Source: Takakia lepidozioides (taxonomy: Eukaryota; Streptophyta; Takakiopsida; Takakiales; Takakiaceae). Taken from it: a stretch of 64,000 bases of DNA. This document shows positions 43,013-53,909 of the stretch, in pieces. The notes beneath the pieces are model-generated. The model saw only the letters and a list, made by a program, of their open reading frames with translations. It ran no database searches and had not been told where the DNA came from. Where the stretch lies: assembly GCA_030704615.1 (NCBI GenBank), contig CM060731.1, positions 59,502,756 to 59,566,755 of the forward strand, given 5' to 3'. A program made the translations under genes and the position numbers. The number at the start of each line of letters is the position of its first letter. Position 1 is the stretch's first letter.

Positions 43013-43444
43013 TCAGTTTTGACCCCTGGACCATTCCCACACTCCATTACGCAACATCTCTACATGACCTCCCCAGGTAACTTCCCTAGCCATAGTATTA
43101 ATTCTTTCCCACCTTCCTGATTCCCTCATCCAAAGAATTATGGTACTGCGGCCTCCCGCATGTATCACTGGAAGACACAAGTCATCATCCCTCAATCTCC
43201 AAGCAAGATTAACAAAATAGAGCCTTGGCTCAGCACTAACGCTGCCAGCACGCTGGCTGAAGCATATGAAGATGTCTCCAATGCTTGGTTCATCGGGTAT
43301 CAGGGTATGATCCCTACCGGCCATGTAAAGAGAGATTACCAAAATACATAATGAACCATTGTAAAGAATGCAAGTAGAACAGAGACCGACATCAGCTCTA
43401 ATACCAAAGAAAGGGGCAAAACATTTCCCGACCACGATATTCAC
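43013..43444 (-). CDS. Unrecognised ORF upstream of the outer Gypsy gag
   Basis: 143 codons, ATG to stop. SIGDIFICFSQRAGSVSAEP, LYFVNLAWRLRDDDLCLPVI and RERINTMAREVTWGG-like segments look protein-like. It is on the same strand as gag and ends about 80 bases before it, so it may be a leader ORF of that element. No known domain. Confidence 0.35.
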   Translation of the reverse strand: MNIVVGKCFAPFFGIRADVGLCSTCILYNGSLCILVISLYMAGRDHTLIPDEPSIGDIFICFSQRAGSVSAEPRLYFVNLAWRLRDDDLCLPVIHAGGRSTIILWMRESGRWERINTMAREVTWGGHVEMLRNGVWEWSRGQN

Positions 43445-44675
43445 TTCAAGTCACCAGTGTACCATTCCGTCCCACCCATGCCGCAGCGGAAGGGAAGACA
43501 TGGGTAGGATACACATCCGTCACATATAATTGATTGCCTTGTATGTGATCATGCATGCTGCAAAACACCCAGCATAGCCTTCACAGATTCCCCCTTGAAA
43601 GGTGGGCCTTGCCCGTGAAGAGCCATCACCCTCTTGTATTTATGACATCTCTTCAAACAGCCTGATCGAACTACCCGAGCCTACCCGGCATCAGCTCATT
43701 TTCCCCACTCTCTCTTATCTTTTACCTCTCAAGTCCAAGGGTCAGATCCAAATACACTCTTTCGTTACGCACAAGCAGCGGGTTCAACTGATCTCTGGAA
43801 ACAAACAACAATGCTGCCACTTTATAAATGCACCATAATATTCCAGCTGTGCAATGTGAAGTTTCCCCAATAGGTGGTTTGAGTGATGCACTACATACAT
43901 GTCCTGATTTCCCAACTATTGCACCCACACCCGTTACATGCTCAAGCTGACCATAACTGCAATCAAAATTCCCTAATGACAACAACGCATGAACTAATGC
44001 ATCATGCAAGTGCGATTCCAGACACGAAAACAAACAGTGATCTAAATAGTCGATTTTTACTTCTTCATCAGTATAATCCTTCCACACACAAAATTCCGAG
44101 TCCCAGCTTGAAGCCCAAGTCTTTCGTTCACATCACCATCACCACCTCTCCTTCTCTGCCTCACTACCATTTCCCCCAAAAGCAAGAAGAAGGACAAAAA
44201 AACTGCCTTAAAACCCAAGCCCCACTTGCCTGTGCTATTACTACACCTACAGCTCCTATAGTCGACCACATCAACTAGCTCTGTCTGGAAAACTAACTCA
44301 GCCGCCATAGCAGATATTGACTAAGGAACAAGAAAGTAAATCGCAACAAAAAACTAAGGCACGTAGGCTGATGTCTGCTCCAAAATACAAAGTGTCAGCA
44401 GCTCGCCATGACTGTGCTTGTGTGCTTGCGTGCTTGCATGAAGAACGCAGTCACTCATAAATCCCGTCGATCTAGGGCACATGGATGTTTGGCGGATGGA
44501 TGTCTTCATCCAATGAGTCATAATTCATCCATCACGGTCATTCATCCAACTACTTAAATGTTGTAAAAATCTTAAGTACTTAGCCCCATCAAACAACTGT
44601 AATAAAAATAAAAATAACCATATATTCACACTACACTTCATTCACCCTACACCACAGTTACATCCATTATTCATC
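43445..44675. other. Mostly unassigned; possible coding remnant on the minus strand
   Basis: Minus-strand frames 44087-43722 and 44308-44057 are open but no motif is seen. They may belong to the 5' part of the outer Gypsy element or its LTR, whose boundary I cannot locate. Confidence 0.3.
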
Positions 44676-45063
44676 ATGGGATTGGACTACAGGTGGAGTC
44701 TTGACTTCGCAGGACCGTTGCCATTGACGATACGCCACCATAGATATGTGTTGGTGATGGTGGAGCACTTCTCCCAGTGGATTGAGTTGGTTTCATTGCC
44801 TGATAAGGCTAGTGAGGGGGCTGCGTATGTATTCTTGGATCATGTGCTTAGCTGATTCGGTGCTCCAGCTGAGATACTCACGGACCAAGGGAGAGAGTTC
44901 TTGGGGGAGTTTCAGGCTTTGTGTGATAAAGCCTTGATAGTCCACCGTACCACTTCTCGGGACCATCCTGAGGCCGATGGCTTGACAGAGAGAGTGGTTC
45001 AGACGGTAAAGAGGGGTTTGCGCAAGTATGGCTTGCAGAAGGGACACCTAGGAGATTTGGATC
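44676..45063 (+). pseudogene. Gypsy integrase core, left part, interrupted by the 4.4-kb element
   Basis: WSLDFAGPLP (first catalytic D), LTDQGREFLGEF (second D) and HPEADGLTERVVQTVKRGLR (catalytic E in L-T-E-R) are all present. There is a TGA at about 44852. The sequence breaks at GDLD and resumes at 49455 with LLAMGYRFSKQ. Integrase inserts retroelement DNA. This copy is unrelated in orientation to the minus-strand Gypsy at 1405-6923. Confidence 0.88.
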
Positions 45064-45289
45064 CCTAGTTATCATTCCTGATGTGACGTGGTCCGGACAC
45101 GTCAGACGTCAAGTCGGCCGTCACGTCGGACGTGCGTCACGTTACATTGAATCCGGACGTTTACCCATGTAATTTTTTTAATATTTAACTTTTACGATTT
45201 ACTTCTACCCTTTGTAATGACATGGCAGCCATGAAGTAAAACAGACTTGGCCAATTATTAAAATTTATTAAAAAATACGTCCGCCCATA

Positions 45290-46885
45290 TTAGCGGTCGC
45301 TTAAAAGTTATATTTTAAAAATCAAGCGACCACCCGTATTGGCAGTCGTTTGTAATTTATTATATTTTAGATTAAGTGACGGCCTATATTGGCCGTCGCT
45401 TGAAAATTATTATTTAAAAAAAATTAAGCGACCGCCCAGATTGGCAGTCGCTCGCAGTTTAAAAAATATTTAAAAAAATACAGCGACCGCCATTCGCCGG
45501 TCGTCGCATTTTTTTATTTTGATTCTAAAATTAAGCGACCGTCGTTTGGCGGTCGCTTCTTTAATTGTTATTAAAAAAAATGCCAAATGGCGGTCGCTTG
45601 TTTTGTTTTTTTAAATTTAGCGGCACTTGTTTAAGAAAAAAAAACAATTAAATGAAGCGACTGCATTTACGGCAGTCGCTCCTTTAAAAAATATATATAT
45701 GAAGCAACCGCCAATACAGTGGTCGCTTTTTTCTTTTTAAAAAAAAAATGAAGCGACCGCCACTACGGTGGTCGCTCATTTTTGTTTATTTATTTTAAAA
45801 ATGAAGTGACCGCCATATTGGGATCGCTCTTTTTCACTTTAAAAAAAACTGAAGCGACCGCCATATGGGCGTCGTTCTTTTTCACTTCTTAAAAAACTGA
45901 AGCGACTGCCAATACGGCGGTCGCTACTTTAAGTTTTTTTTGTTTTTTGTTTTTTTTGTTTTTTTAAATTAAATAAATAATAAATAATAAATAATAAATA
46001 TAAATAAATAAAATTAATTTATAAATAAATAAATAAAAACCAAAATAATTAGTTAAATTCTAAAATAAGTTTTTTTAATAAAAAAATGAAGCGACTGCCC
46101 ATACGGCGGTCGCTCTTCTTCGCTTTTTAAGAAAGTATGGGCGTTCCTTTATTTGTTTTTAAATTTAAAATTAAAAATTAAAAAAAAAGTTTTTTTAATT
46201 TCTTCCAAAAATGAAGCGACTGGCGGGCGGTCTTTTTCACTTTTTAAAAAACTGAAGCGACCGCCAATACGGCGGTCGCTCCTATAAATGTTTTTAAGAT
46301 TTTTTTTTTAATATTTTAAAAAGTAAATGTTTTTAAAGAAAAAAATGAAACGACCGGCCTATGGCAGTCGCTCTTTCTCGATTTTTAAAAAACTGAGGTG
46401 ACCGCCATTATGGTGGTCGCTCCTTTAAGTTTTATTTAATTTAAATAATTTTAATTTTAATTTTAAATTATTATTAAAAAAAAAAACTAATGCCAGTGCC
46501 ATATGGCGGTCGCTCTTCTTCGCTTTCTAAGAAACTGAAGCGACCGCCAATTCGGCGGTCGCTCGTTTACGTTTTTTTTTCAATTTCTTTAATTTATATA
46601 TATATTTTAAAATGAAACGACCGCCATTATGGCGGTTGCTCTGTTAAGTTTTTCTAAAAAGTGAAGCGACCGCATATGACGATTGTTCTTTTTTGTTTTT
46701 TAAAATGAAGCGATCGTCAATACGACAATCGCTCTTTTAGGTATTTGTTTTAAATGAAACGACCACCATATGGTGGTCGCTCTTTTTTGTATTTATAAAA
46801 GATGATGCGACCGCCCAATGACGATCGTTCTTTTTTGTTTAAAAAAAAATGAAACGATCACCTATACGACAACGACACGTTAGTT
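45290..46885. repeat. Palindrome array C (roughly 28 units)
   Basis: Same hairpin unit as arrays A, B and D. Some units have matching changes in both arms, for example GACCACCATATGGTGGTC at about 46757. Others have drifted (46660-46720). Spacers are almost pure A/T, with a long A/T block at 45950-46080. Confidence 0.93.
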
Positions 46886-48005
46886 CCGAAAATTTTGTTA
46901 CTTATGAACATGAAGTGGCTTCTGCTACGTGATGCTCCAGCCTCTTGGAACAACTCACACGTGTAGTCGCCTACTTTGCAAAGTCTTGGCGATCACTGCC
47001 TCCACCAAGTGGTTGATGAAGTCTTCGGAAAGCTCCATGGTCGCCGTTATCATATTCAATTGTCGGGGTTTCTGACACTTTTTGGCCATGCGCCTAGTCT
47101 CCCTGCAATTAAAGCACACCCCATCAAAGGTCGTCTTTTGCCCGATATGTGTCGTCGCACCTATTTTTCATTTTGGAGCACCGGGTGCCGCCCTGACGTG
47201 CGAAGGCCCTCCCTTCGATCTCCAATTGTCATTGTCGCCGTGTGGCTTATCCCACTTCTTTTTCGACCGGAATCAATCACATTCTTGTCGGACCTTCTTG
47301 TGGTTCAACTCCGTACGGCCCTGTCTTTCGCCCATAAGAACATCCGAGAAGCATTCAACCCTTTCAATGGCCTCGTTCAAAGTCTTTTGTGGCCTCTCCT
47401 CCAACTTCCCATGGGGCCAGTCCCGCCACAAAGTTGAAGACTAGTTCTGGTTTCGCCATGTCCGCGACTTCAAGCAACAATACATTGAAAGCCTGAATAT
47501 ATCCTTAAATATCATCTGTTTGCTTCAAGTTCCTCATTTTGTCCCGGACAAGCCCAGACGCGTTGTTTTTTCATGAGTTCCTTGAACTTACCCCAACTCA
47601 AGGGCTCAGGGTTTGACCCTTGATTATTAAGACGCTTATGCCACCATTGTTGAGCATAGCCTCTCAAATAGGTGGGAGCCACTTCCACCCGATCCTCGTT
47701 ACTCAGTTTGGCCGCCCGGAAGTACTGCTCCAGCTCCAAGAGCCAGGTGTTGAGTGCCCTCCGATTTCGGACGCCGCCGAAAGTGTCGGGTTCCTTAGGC
47801 TTCACTTTAAACTTCGCCTTAGTTGAAGTGACATTAGCCGCCCTCATCACGTCTTTCAACGTCCCGCCAAACTGCGACAGAAGGCCTTCCTAGAAAGTTG
47901 GTGGCATTAGCGGCATCTGTTGGACTGACGAGTCTCTCGGAAAGTCCTCAAGCTCCGACTCCCCAAATGTTTCTTGCTCTTGAGCGGCCTCGTTTTCAGA
48001 AGCCA
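46866..48005 (-). pseudogene. Chromovirus gag fragment inside the 4.4-kb element
   Basis: ATSTKAKFKVKPKEPDTFGG, YLRGYAQQWWHKRL and the region after the zinc knuckle closely match the chromovirus gag at 31880-33040. It ends just before the protease active site. It is on the opposite strand to the full chromovirus. There are multiple frameshifts, and both ends abut the arrays or the short unique stretch, with no LTRs. Confidence 0.88.
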
Positions 48006-48232
48006 GATGAGGGGTTATAGGAGCGTTCTGCAACGACCTCACAGAAATCACGGCAAAAACCCCCCCCTAGCCAATGGCCTCTTTCTCCACGTGACTACGT
48101 GTCGTGGAATAGTTATATGTCACGCACACATAAGTTGTGTGGAGAGGAAGTGAGGGGAGGATGAGTATCCCTTGGCTTATCTGCCCCCCCCTCTCTCTCA
48201 GTCTTCGGTCCATGCGTAAGGCACACCTTTTA
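48006..48232. other. Unique stretch between gag fragment and array D
   Basis: No coding sequence. A pyrimidine/purine-rich tract CCCCCCCCTCTCTCTCAG lies near 48184, and CCACGTGACTACGTGTCGTGG near 48088 is an imperfect palindrome. Confidence 0.45.
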
Positions 48233-49262
48233 GAAGCGACCGCCACCATTGCGGTCGCTACATTTTAAAAAAACAACAAAAATACTGGCGGTCGCTCTAT
48301 TTAAAAAATTAAACAATAAAAAAGACCGCCAGTAACGGCGGTCGCTCTATTAAAAAAATAAAAATAAAAGCGACCGCCATTACAGGCAGTCGCAGCATTT
48401 TCAGAAATTAAAAATATACAAGCGACCACCAGTAATGGCGGTCGTTCTATTTAAAAAAATAAAAATAAGAGCAACCGCCATTACTGGCGGTCAAAATATT
48501 TTCAGAAATTAAAAATATACAAGCGACCGCAGTAATGGCCGTCGCTCTATTTATAAATAAATAAAAAACAAAAGCGACCGCCAATAATAGCGGTCGGTTT
48601 TTTTTAAAAAAAAGTAAAGAAATGACCACCAATACTGGCGGTTGCTCTATTTAAAAAAAATAAAAATAAAAGCGATCGCCATTACTGGCGGTTGCTGCAT
48701 TTTCAGAAATTAAAAATATACAAGCGACCGCCAGTAATGGCGGTCGCACTATTTAAAAAAAACAAAAACAAAAGCGACCGCCAATAATGGCGGTCGCTCT
48801 ATTTAAAAAAATAAAAAATAAATGCGTCCGCCATAATTGGCAGTCGCTGTATTTTCTGAAGTTAAAAATATTTTTAATATTTTTAAAATAAAGTGACCGC
48901 CATATTATGGCAGACGTTGTTATTTTTGAATTAAAGCGACCGCCATATTATGGTGGTTGCTGGTTTTTTTTTAAATATATTTAAAATATAGCGACCGCCA
49001 TATTATGGCGGTCGCTTGCTTTTGATATATTATTGAAATTAAGCGACTGCCAATTCTGACGGTCATTTGTTGTTTTATATATTTTCAAAATTATGCGACC
49101 GCCAATATGGAGGTCGCTATTTTTTCTTTTTTAAATTAGATGACCGCCAATGTGACTTCCAATTTTTTTTTTAATAATAATTTTTAAACGAACGCCATGT
49201 TGGCGGTCGTTCTTATTTCTAAAATTCAGAAATATAAAGCGACCGCCGGAATTGGTGGTCGC
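48233..49262. repeat. Palindrome array D (about 19 units)
   Basis: Hairpin units as in arrays A-C, mostly with AGTAATGG or ATAATGG centres in the left half. The left half also has a longer unit (CATTTTCAGAAATTAAAAAT spacer) repeated at 48397, 48489 and 48700, showing expansion of multi-unit blocks. Confidence 0.93.
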
Positions 49263-49469
49263 TTTCATTTTATTATTTTCCAAAATGTATTTGCCACCGC
49301 CACCGTGTCGACGACGTGGCTGCTTAAGTGACAATATTTTATTTGATATTTTTTTTACTAGAATATTCCTGGAACCTGACTTGACGGATGTCCCGTCAGC
49401 GTCAGGTCTGACGTGACTTGACGCCGACTGACGGACGTGACACTTATAACCGAGTTGTGATCTTCAGGT

Positions 49470-50160
49470 GCGTTTGTTAGCCATGGGCTACAGGTTTAGC
49501 AAGCAAACATCACTTGCCTCATTCTCACCATATTTCATTTTCTTTGGCCGAGAGCCGGATTTGCCTGCATCTATTCGCAGGGAGGCTATAGTAGTCATCA
49601 ACCTTGATGATCCGGATGTGTGGACACAAACATAAGCCCAACGTACAGAGTTGTTCAAGAGAGTCATGCCTATGGCTTTTGAGAACCTTGCTATTGCCCA
49701 ATACCGATACACACATTGAGGTATGTTACTATACATGGAGGGGGATATCGGCCAGGTGTTCGGCGTTTCCACCCTGGGGACTATGTGTATCTGCAGCAGA
49801 CAGCGCCTACGACTTTGGATGTCACAGCAGGACGTGTGATTCTAAGGGTCAGGAAGGTGTTGCCTTCAGGAGTGTTGATCTGGGAGGGTCGAGATGACAT
49901 GGTATGGAATGACCATGTGCGCAATTGTGCACCATGTCACCTTCCACATGTGGATAGGAGGATAGATCCCAACCTTGCAGTGATACCTGTAGGGTTGCGT
50001 TGCATGCTATGTGGGCATGCTAGTGGTGTTACCACTATGCTGGTGTATGATCGATGCTCAAGAGGCTGTCATATGGGATGCTTGACACCAACCTCTTGAG
50101 ATGGTTCCTGATGGAGATTGGTTATGTCCACACTGCTTGGGATAGTGGCAGTGAATATGA
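49470..50160 (+). pseudogene. Gypsy integrase C-terminal part with a PHD finger
   Basis: LLAMGYRFSKQTSLASFSPY and FFGREPDLPASIRREA follow the integrase core. FHPGDYVYLQQ and VILRVRKVLPSGVLIWEGRD form the C-terminal beta domain. Then comes a PHD finger: CMLC at about 50005, RCSRGCHMGCLTP, and after a frameshift LEMVPDGDWLCPHC with stop at about 50146. The third zinc Cys of the C4HC3 set is Tyr (TAT for TGT). A PHD finger at this place would bind histone tails and could steer integration as chromodomains do. Frameshifts at about 49650, 49720 and 50096. Confidence 0.72.
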
Positions 50161-50407
50161 CTACTGGCAGCTAACAAGACATGAGAGGCCAAGCTCATAA
50201 GAGTCAATACCCGAGATCTCAGGCTCAAGTTCACAAGTTGCAAGACGACGACTAACGATGGGGCAACTCTTGCACCCGACCTCTTGATCTATCGGCTTTG
50301 AGTGTTGTAGGGACAGTGGTGGAGGACTTAGTGAGACTACGGCCCCTATCACATCTTGTGGCTACCTAGACTTAGAGGGACCTAAGCACCAGCTAGGGGG
50401 GCAATTG
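50161..50407 (+). other. 3' untranslated part of the PHD-bearing Gypsy element
   Basis: No ORF. Ends in AGCTAGGGGGGCAAT, a probable polypurine tract directly before the LTR. Confidence 0.5.
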
Positions 50408-50841
50408 TGATGGACTAGTGGCTGCACTAGTGGTGGACTAGTGATAGACTAGTGTTTGGTGTGCATATGTGTTGTGTGGTTTTGGACAACGATGTAGTTG
50501 TGTAGCGATATGTAGGCGCATGACAACTGTCAAGTTATTTTACCACTAGTGTGAAGTTAGCTAGGAAATAACTAGCTTTTATATATTGTTATTTTTGGAC
50601 CCAAGTGTCAATCCACAGGCTTATGTATGTTTGGGCACCTGACGTGGTTATCTTCACGACAGATCGCGGTGGGCTCATCTTTCTCGAGTTGAGTCTCACC
50701 GCATCTAGCTATGGCGCCATAATGTGGATTCCCCATGGCGTGGGGTGCATTTGGCTCGACTTAATATATGTGTGATGTTTTCATGTGCAAGTGTGTGAGT
50801 TTGAGAGAGCTTGTGTGCTTGCATCCTTCATCTTTATCATT
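50408..50841 (+). repeat. LTR of the PHD-bearing Gypsy element
   Basis: Starts TGTGATGGACTAG after a purine tract. The first ~115 bases recur at 50842-51013 with an expanded GGACTAGTGG(C/T)(T/A)GC repeat. The exact 3' end (about 50838) is inferred from where the second copy starts. Confidence 0.6.
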
Positions 50842-51013
50842 GTGATGGACTAGTGACAGCCTAGTGGTGGACTAATGGCTGCACTAGTGGTGGCTAGTGG
50901 TTGTCTAGTGGTTGCCTAGTGGTGGACTAGTGATAGACTAGTGTTTGGTGTGCACATGTGATGTGTGGTTTTGGACAGCGATGTAGTTGTGTAGCGATAT
51001 GTATGCGCACGAC
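50842..51013 (+). repeat. Second, truncated LTR start
   Basis: Near-identical to 50408-50523 but with an extra block of CTAGTGGT(G/T)G repeats. It ends abruptly at the Copia RNase H fragment. It is probably part of another LTR truncated by rearrangement. Confidence 0.6.
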
Positions 51014-51257
51014 AAGACTTTTCAGCGACAACCAAGCCGCTATCCGTCTTGTGCAGAATTTTATCTTTCACCAGCGTACCAAACAGATTGCAACGAAGTA
51101 TCACAAGATTCGAGATGCACAACAAAAATGGGAGATTGCTTTGACATATGTGTCTACTAAAGATTAGCTTGCAGATGTTCTTTCCAAACCTCTGCCTCGA
51201 GACAAATTCCAGCGTATTTGCTTCCGGGCTGGACTCACAGCAGCCCCTAACATATAA
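51014..51257 (+). pseudogene. Copia RNase H C-terminal fragment
   Basis: LFSDNQAAIRLVQNFIFHQR, then KYHKIRDAQ, LTYVSTKD, a TAG, then LADVLSKPLPRDKF are the terminal motifs of Copia pol (D-N-Q-A-A, H-X-R-T-K, A-D-X-L-T/S-K-P-L). The N-terminal part of the element is missing. The matching 3' LTR is at 54805-55139. Confidence 0.85.
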
Positions 51258-52164
51258 AGTAACGCACTGTGCTGAAGTTGGAGACTTGGTTGAGTCATCA
51301 TAGTGTTGAGGGCAGCTACAGTGTGAGCAGAACCCGTGAGCACGCTCACGCTTTGCGTGGTAAATGTGAGCAGAATCCCTTAATCGTGAGCAGATTAGTG
51401 AAGTGGAGCCTACAACTGAGGGGAAAAGAGGGCCTATTAATGTGGACGCAATCTCCTCTCCATCGGACCGAAGACAAACAGCCTCCATGACGACAATGTG
51501 GTATGAATGTGCAATGAAAAGCTGCCGGATGAATGAAAAAAAAGAAGGGATGAACATTGGATGAGTGTGGGATGAAACATTGGCCTGATGAGTGAACCAT
51601 GGATGACTGTGTCGTGCACCTAAGCATCGTGCCACAACATACATCGCTGGCCACCACACATTCTAAGCACACAATCCTAGAAAACTATGCCACAATGATA
51701 AGAGATAAGAAATGAGAGAAGTGGAAGACAATGAAAACTCTCAAAGCATGACGCATTCACACCAAGAACAAGCCCTAATCTTTCCAAGTGAAATCCACTC
51801 TATCACATAAACTAAGTCAAGCCAAGGGCACCTTTGCTAAAGGAATCCACCCTACAAAGCCCTCAACATACTCCATCTCAATACCTAGAGCTATGGAGGT
51901 GAGGCTCATGAAGGCTCAATTACAAGAAGATGAGCCCTCCTCAACCCTCACAAGGGGAAAACCTATCCCCATGTCCCAAGTGAAGCTTGACACCTCACTT
52001 GATATATGAGATCAAATGAAATCCCAACACACCAAATACAAATATAAATATCCAAAACGTCCTAATTAACTAGAAGTAGGTAATTCTCGTTAACCATGAC
52101 TAAAACCATGACAACTGCAACAACATCTATCCTTACCGATCAATATGTGAGCATGGAAACATGC

Positions 52165-52322
52165 ATTAAGCTGTCGTCAACGCCAACTTAATTTGCAGCC
52201 CCTGTCAGCACATGACAATTCTACCCATGAAAGAAAGAAATAACTCCCCAGGAAAAAACCTTACCCATAAGCATTTCTATGCAGGGAAGCATGCATTAAG
52301 GTGACGTCAACGCCAGCTTAAT
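52165..52322. repeat. 28-bp palindromic repeat, copies 1 and 2
   Basis: 52165-52192 and 52295-52322 both fit ATTAAG-N-TG-N-CGTCAACGCCA-N-CTTAAT, a near-palindrome centred on the CGTCAACG region. Further copies: 52401-52427, 53483-53510, 53609-53636 and 53749-53776. Confidence 0.85.
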
Positions 52323-52427
52323 TCCGAGCAGGGGCACATGACATTTCAACACAGGGAAAAAAAAACCTTAGCGATAAGCATGTGTGTGCAGGGGCTGGGG
52401 ATTAAGGTGTCGTCAACGCCATCTTAA

Positions 52428-53252
52428 CCCTTAAGTTCCCAAGTGACCTGAATCGGGTCACTTTGAATTTGCAGTTCGACCTAAATTTTGCAGATCTAAT
52501 CTGATGGGGCCCACTCCTGAAGCTTTAATGACAAGGGATTTGTCTCGAGTATGATGCAAAAAACAAAAAACAAAAAAAACAAAATCTTCCACCTACAAAA
52601 AATATCTTAGATCTCTCATTTACGTTTTGGGGTCTGAAAAGGGCTTGTTGATTGCTGACGTGGCAGGTAAAGAAGCCCAAAACAAATTACACTCCTAAGG
52701 CCATTTTTGGCATAAAATTAGCAATTTTGGAAAAAACACTTCACCTTGTGGTATGTGAGCATTACATACACACATCCACCATTGGCTTTTAAAAAATTTG
52801 TAGAAAAAAAAGTACTTCATTTGGAGGCACATTTTCTCTTGTCAATTTTGAGATTTCAACCCCCATGTAATTGCATGAATAGCAATCATAGGTGAAAAAA
52901 TCAGTTGGACCTGCAATTTAGTGGGGTCATAGCCACTCCACTATTGATTTGGAAATGGTGGGTCTTGGGGCAAGCAAAATTGGATAAAGCTAGGTTTTGA
53001 TTTGGTCAAACCAATTTCTTTCTCACTTTTTCTTTGGGACCGGGATATTTGAGGTCCGGGCCAACACTATAATCTCACAATTTCCACAGTGGACTTGGCT
53101 CTTTTTTTGGTATGTCATGCATAAATGAGTTGGGCCCATTGCTATAAGGCTGGAATCTCTGGATGATTTTCAGTAGGTTTCTAGGGGCAATTTACTGCAG
53201 CTGGGTACCCAAAATTGGTAAAAAGTCAAAAAATGACTTGGGAACTTAAGGG
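52428..53252. mobile_element. piggyBac-like MITE (825 bp), TSD TTAA
   Basis: Perfect inverted ends CCCTTAAGTTCCCAAGT flanked by TTAA on both sides (52424-52427, 53253-53256). CCC-starting ends with a TTAA target are the piggyBac signature. It has inserted into the terminal TTAA of the third copy of the 28-bp palindrome. The rest of that repeat's flanking sequence (ATCCCAG) is at 53257. No transposase ORF. Confidence 0.88.
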
Positions 53253-53482
53253 TTAAATCCCAGCCCCTATTGGGCACATGAGAATTCAGCCCAATAGAAC
53301 AAATTAAAACCAAAACCCAAAAATGTATGTGTCGTTGAGTTTAAAAATAAGTGTATTTTAATTTGGTAGGAGCTTAATTCCAGCCCAAAAGACCAGTCAT
53401 TCGGAAAAAAAAAATTATTATTATTATTATTTTGGGTTGCTGCTTTTTTGTTTTTCAATAGCCTTCTGCTAGAGGGGTGGAG

Positions 53483-53776
53483 ATTAAGCTGACGTCAATG
53501 CCATCTTAATCCAGACCCAGACAGACAGACCAGTAGAAAGACAGACAGGGTTCTTGAGTGGTTTCTGCTTTTCTGTTTGTCAATTTCCTTGTGCTTAGAG
53601 GGGTGGAGATTAAGTTGGCGTCAACGCCATCTTTATCCAGACCCAGACAGACAGGTAAACAGACAGACACCACACAAACAGACAGACAGTGGACTCCAGT
53701 GGTTGCTTCTTTTCTGTTTTTCAATTTCTTTGAGCTTAGAGGGGTGAAGATTAAGCTGGCGTCAATGCCATCTTAA
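53483..53776. repeat. ~125-bp tandem repeat with the 28-bp palindrome and CAGACAGACAG (copies 4-6)
   Basis: Three units each contain AGAGGGGTG(G/A)AGATTAAG...CGTCAA(C/T)GCCATCTTAATCCAGACCCAGACAGACAG. Unit length about 125-140 bases. Confidence 0.85.
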
Positions 53777-53909
53777 TCCAGACCCAGACAAGTAGCCATT
53801 CAGACATACAATTGCAATGACTCTCTGTGATGTGGTCGAGCAAATTCAATCAGTGGAGATGGAACACAGGATGCAACATAAGAAGGTCACAGTTCAAGGG
53901 GTGTGACCG

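Larger units (their letters stand above)
45064..49454. mobile_element. 4.4-kb copy of the giant element family, with palindrome arrays and captured gag
   Basis: The left end CCTAGTTATCATTCCTGATG matches 6924 onward and the right end matches 42557-42752. Flanks TTTGGATC (45056-45063) and TTGTGATC (49455-49462) are an imperfect 8-base duplication, and the integrase reading resumes across it. Layout: terminus, TGACGT-rich stretch, array C, chromovirus gag fragment, short unique stretch, array D, terminus. No transposase: non-autonomous. Confidence 0.85.

Noticed and set aside
7141-49262. Palindrome arrays read as CRISPR arrays
   Set aside because: Repeat units are ~24 bp with 20-30 bp spacers, but repeats vary freely, spacers are A/T-only and low-complexity, there are no cas genes, and the context is eukaryotic transposon ends.
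1405-50160. Integrase at 44676 as the missing integrase of the minus-strand Gypsy
   Set aside because: Opposite strand and different neighbours (PHD finger, LTR at 50408), so it belongs to another element.
53506-53776. Cys/Leu-rich ORFs on both strands with CLPVCLGLDKDGV
   Set aside because: Generated by the ~125-bp tandem repeat with CAGACAGACAG; they repeat with it.
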